Below are positions 62,043 through 64,000 of a DNA stretch of 64,000 bases, piece after piece (position 1 is the first letter of the stretch; every line of letters starts with the position of its first letter). The stretch is from Flavobacteriales bacterium UBA4422. GTDB lineage: Bacteria > Bacteroidota > Bacteroidia > Flavobacteriales_G > Salibacteraceae. Under the pieces are notes generated by a model. It searched no databases. It was not told where the DNA came from and saw nothing but the letters and a program-made list of their open reading frames with translations. The DNA lies in the NCBI GenBank assembly GCA_002389645.1, contig DGQE01000012.1, positions 2,098 to 66,097 of the forward strand. The letters run 5' to 3'. Position numbers and translations under genes: made by a program.

Positions 62043-62456
62043 ATGTTTCGTTGCTCGCATATTATTTTAACGATTGCTATATCAGCTATCGCATTCACCT
62101 TGAATGCAAAGGTTATACATGTTGAATACTATGACAATGGACAAATAAAGACAGAGCTAGTGAAGTTAAAAAAGGGTATCGTTCAAATTAACGAATACTT
62201 TATTTCAGGTCAATTAAAGGAACAAGGCTATTCTAAAAACGGTATGTTTCAAGGGAAATGGGTCCGATACAATCAAACCGGAACAATCATAGCCACTGCT
62301 TATTATCATAACAATGTGAAAATTGGTTCGTGGAACCATTATGATCAATGGAGTCAAAACACCTTCAAAGTATACTATAATGATGGTATTGCGAAAGCCT
62401 ACAAGCAGTTCGGGCCGAATGGAGACCTCATTGCCTCTGGAGAAAGACTTGATTAA
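62043..62456 (+). CDS. Exported YwqK/MORN_2-repeat protein
   Basis: A 137-residue protein with a signal peptide (MFRCSHIILTIAISAIAFTLNA). The rest is made of YwqK/MORN_2-type repeats (VEYYDNGQIKTELV, EYFISGQLKEQGYSKNGMFQGKWVRYNQTGTI, YYHNNVKIGSWNHYDQWSQ; each Y/F-x-x-x-G-x-x-x). In Bacteroidota such repeats occur in envelope proteins; the YwqK name comes from a Bacillus antitoxin, and no toxin gene is next to it. It is divergent from chaN and its stop overlaps the end of the AIM24 pieces by four bases. Confidence 0.75.
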   Translation: MFRCSHIILTIAISAIAFTLNAKVIHVEYYDNGQIKTELVKLKKGIVQINEYFISGQLKEQGYSKNGMFQGKWVRYNQTGTIIATAYYHNNVKIGSWNHYDQWSQNTFKVYYNDGIAKAYKQFGPNGDLIASGERLD

Positions 62457-62944
62457 TGATTATCGCCATCGAGCAGATCACCCAAACCACCTAGAATACT
62501 TCCCTCACCTTTACGTTTGCCACCCATTTTTGGGGCTGAGCTAATAATTCGATCTGCTAGTCTTGAAAATGGTAAAGATTGAATCCATACTTTTCCGGGA
62601 CCTCTCAGCGCTCCAAAAAACATTCCTTCACCGCCAAAAAGAGTATTCTTAATACCACCCACAAATTCAATATCATATTGAACGTCCTTCGTGAATGCAA
62701 CAATGCATCCTGTATCTACCTTCAGAAGTTCACCCGGCTTCAATTCACGCTCAATTATTGTTCCTCCCGCATGCACAAAAGCCAATCCATCACCTTCAAT
62801 TTTCTGCATGATAAATCCTTCTCCACCGAACAATCCAACACCAATTCGCTTTTGAAACTCAATTCCAATTGATGTGCCTTGAGCAGCGCACAAAAAGGCA
62901 TCTTTCTGACAGATTACTTTTCCGCCTAGTGCAGCAACATCCAA
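62453..62944 (-). pseudogene. AIM24/TIGR00266 protein, C-terminal piece
   Basis: 164 codons reading VAALGGKVICQKDAFLCAAQG, QKRIGVGLFGGEGFIMQKIEGDG, AFVHAGGTIIERELKPGE and GGIKNTLFGGEGMFFGALRGPG, the second half of the AIM24/TIGR00266 fold, with a Gly-rich tail. The apparent start is a TTG (62944), but the frame is open from just after a TGA at 62999-63001 (TSKDHVTFAAPYPGKVIP), in frame with the N-terminal piece upstream. It is the rest of one protein split by that codon. Confidence 0.8.
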
Positions 62945-62998
62945 TGGTATTACCTTTCCCGGGTAGGGCGCAGCGAATGTTACGTGATCTTTCGATGT

Positions 62999-63250
62999 TC
63001 AATTGTTGGTATAAGCCGTCATGAACAAACTTTCACCAGTAAGAACTCTCTTTCCAGCAGAAAACATCTTTCCAAGAAAACCTTGATCTCCCTTAGAGCC
63101 ATCACCAAATACAGTTTGCATTTGAATGCTGCCATCCATCATCATCAAACTTCCAGCTTCGGCAATGACAGTTTCTAAAGGATCTAACTCTATCTCGACA
63201 CATTGCATTTCTTCACCGATAATGCGATAGTCTATTTCGTGTGTATTCAT
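62999..63250 (-). pseudogene. AIM24/TIGR00266 protein, N-terminal piece
   Basis: 83 codons starting at the ATG at 63250 (the frame opens at 63286): MNTHEIDYRIIGEEMQCVEIEL, VIAEAGSLMMMDGSIQM and GESLFMTAYTNN, the first half of AIM24. It stops at a TGA (62999-63001) in a loop where the family has a variable residue, after which the same frame continues into the second half. A normal sense codon such as GGA is expected there. The intact family is about 260 residues; its function in bacteria is unknown. Confidence 0.8.
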
Positions 63251-63301
63251 TTCATCTTCATTTGATGAATCAAAAATGCTACACAAATACCTATTACTTA
63301 C

Positions 63302-63341
63302 AAAAAAAATGACCGATTAACGTGTGAACTGATAATCGGTC
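63302..63341 (-). terminator. Intrinsic terminator after tpx
   Basis: On the minus strand GACCGATTA (63341-63333) pairs with TAATCGGTC (63319-63311) around a 13-base loop, followed by a run of eight Ts (complement of 63302-63309). It lies 22 bases after the tpx stop at 63364. Confidence 0.85.
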
Positions 63342-63363
63342 AAGAATCTCTATAAGATTGCGT

Positions 63364-63864
63364 CTATTTCAGCGATGCTAAAGCACTATCGTAGTCTGGC
63401 TGTTGAACAATTTCAGGAACTTGCTCAGTGTAGATTACTTTACCCGCTTCGTCAATTACCACAACCGCTCTGCTGAAAAGTCCAGCTAACGGGCCTTCTT
63501 CCATGATCACACTATAGTTAGCAGAGAAACCGTGATTTTTAAATTCAGAAGCATTCTGTACATTTTCTAACCCTTCTGCTCCACAAAATCTTTTTTGAGC
63601 AAATGGCAAATCCTTAGAAACATTCATCACCACCGTGTTTTCCAAACTTGATGCCTCACCATTGAAATGGCGAGCGCTCATTGCGCAAATTCCAGTATCG
63701 ATGCTCGGGAAAATATTAAGCACCAATCTTTTGCCAGAAAAATCCTTCAAAGAAACATCCTGCAAGCTGTCATTCGTTAATGTAAAATCAGGAGCTTGAT
63801 GACCAACTTTTGGCAAATCTCCCACTGTTTTTATAGTATTTCCTTTAAATGTTATTGAAGCCAT
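63364..63864 (-). CDS. tpx: Thiol peroxidase
   Basis: A 166-residue Tpx-type atypical 2-Cys peroxiredoxin that reduces peroxides with thioredoxin. The peroxidatic cysteine is C60 in DTGICAMSARHFN and the resolving cysteine C94 in RFCGAEG; LPKVGHQAPDFTLTN opens the fold. Length and motifs are normal. The ATG at 63864 is the natural start. It is monocistronic with a clear terminator. The upstream 136 bases to the window end hold no other gene. Confidence 0.95.
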   Translation of the reverse strand: MASITFKGNTIKTVGDLPKVGHQAPDFTLTNDSLQDVSLKDFSGKRLVLNIFPSIDTGICAMSARHFNGEASSLENTVVMNVSKDLPFAQKRFCGAEGLENVQNASEFKNHGFSANYSVIMEEGPLAGLFSRAVVVIDEAGKVIYTEQVPEIVQQPDYDSALASLK

Positions 63865-64000
63865 CTTTAATTTTTATGGTTATTGATAAGTGGAAGAACA
63901 CTCAAATCGTTGGGTTGTTCAAATTAGCTCTAGGCATCAAATTTCATGCTTTATTGTCTGAAATAAAAAGGAAATAAAGGATTATTCAAAATGTAATTAA

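Noticed and set aside
62043..62456. Toxin-antitoxin locus based on the YwqK-like repeats
   Set aside because: The protein is exported and no toxin gene lies beside it, so the antitoxin name is only a family label.
62999..63001. Selenocysteine at the TGA in the AIM24 gene, given selD in the window
   Set aside because: The position is not a conserved cysteine, no hairpin of SECIS type follows, and TGA ends several normal genes here; nothing else points to Sec insertion.

Overview
The window reads as chromosomal DNA of a free-living, probably marine, member of the Bacteroidota (Flavobacteriales-like). Four lines of sequence evidence support this: several secreted proteins end in the C-terminal sorting domain of the type IX secretion system (YPNP/FPNP motif, then a beta-rich tail ending in a basic patch); Rho carries the long disordered insertion known from this phylum; several start codons sit a few bases behind the Bacteroidota promoter element TAnnTTTG; and Bacteroidota-restricted families such as DUF4293, DUF4199 and DUF2723 are present. 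No rRNA, tRNA, CRISPR array, prophage or insertion sequence was recognised.

Layout. 1-4.2 kb: a DUF3820-like fragment, a YheT-type hydrolase, two tandem DEAD-box RNA helicases and a cold-shock-domain protein whose leader holds a strong hairpin. 4.2-9.6 kb: a methyltransferase, formate-THF ligase, the selenium pair mnmH-selD, and exonuclease III. 9.7-17.5 kb: exported and T9SS-sorted proteins (one broken by a stop codon) around a HupE/UreJ-M1 peptidase pair and a large PKD/SprB-repeat adhesin-like protein. 17.6-26 kb: LemA and two TPM proteins, a glycosyltransferase, FtsE, a phosphodiesterase, DUF4293, Rho, DUF4199 and Mpl. 26-36 kb: class II aldolase, an MBL hydrolase, ComEC with a membrane glycosyltransferase and DinB protein, a DUF4139 protein with a membrane zinc protease, and a thioredoxin-like T9SS cargo. 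36-45 kb: surE, a small membrane protein and lpxB, then SpoIID, a COG3014 lipoprotein, an LpoB-like lipoprotein and a DUF2723 glycosyltransferase. 45-51 kb: a repeat-bearing fibre-like protein that looks truncated, then a YfiR-TPR-SpoIIE phosphatase operon. 51-64 kb: a TonB-dependent receptor, a 2-oxoacid dehydrogenase E2, a PorE-like OmpA-family gene broken at three places, an exonuclease, an FAH-family enzyme, a stray OmpA domain fused to the end of a hydrolase gene, a thioesterase, ChaN, an AIM24-family gene split by a TGA, and thiol peroxidase.

Most genes are housekeeping or envelope genes packed tightly. Five convergent pairs share their stop codons in a four-base overlap. The most unusual content is (a) the YfiR-TPR-HAMP-SpoIIE operon, where a periplasmic YfiR-type sensor is paired with a phosphatase rather than a diguanylate cyclase; (b) a set of genes with single-base lesions (two TGA, one TAA, two -1 shifts) that are either young pseudogenes or sequence errors; and (c) rearrangement scars at the fibre-like gene and at the OmpA fragment.
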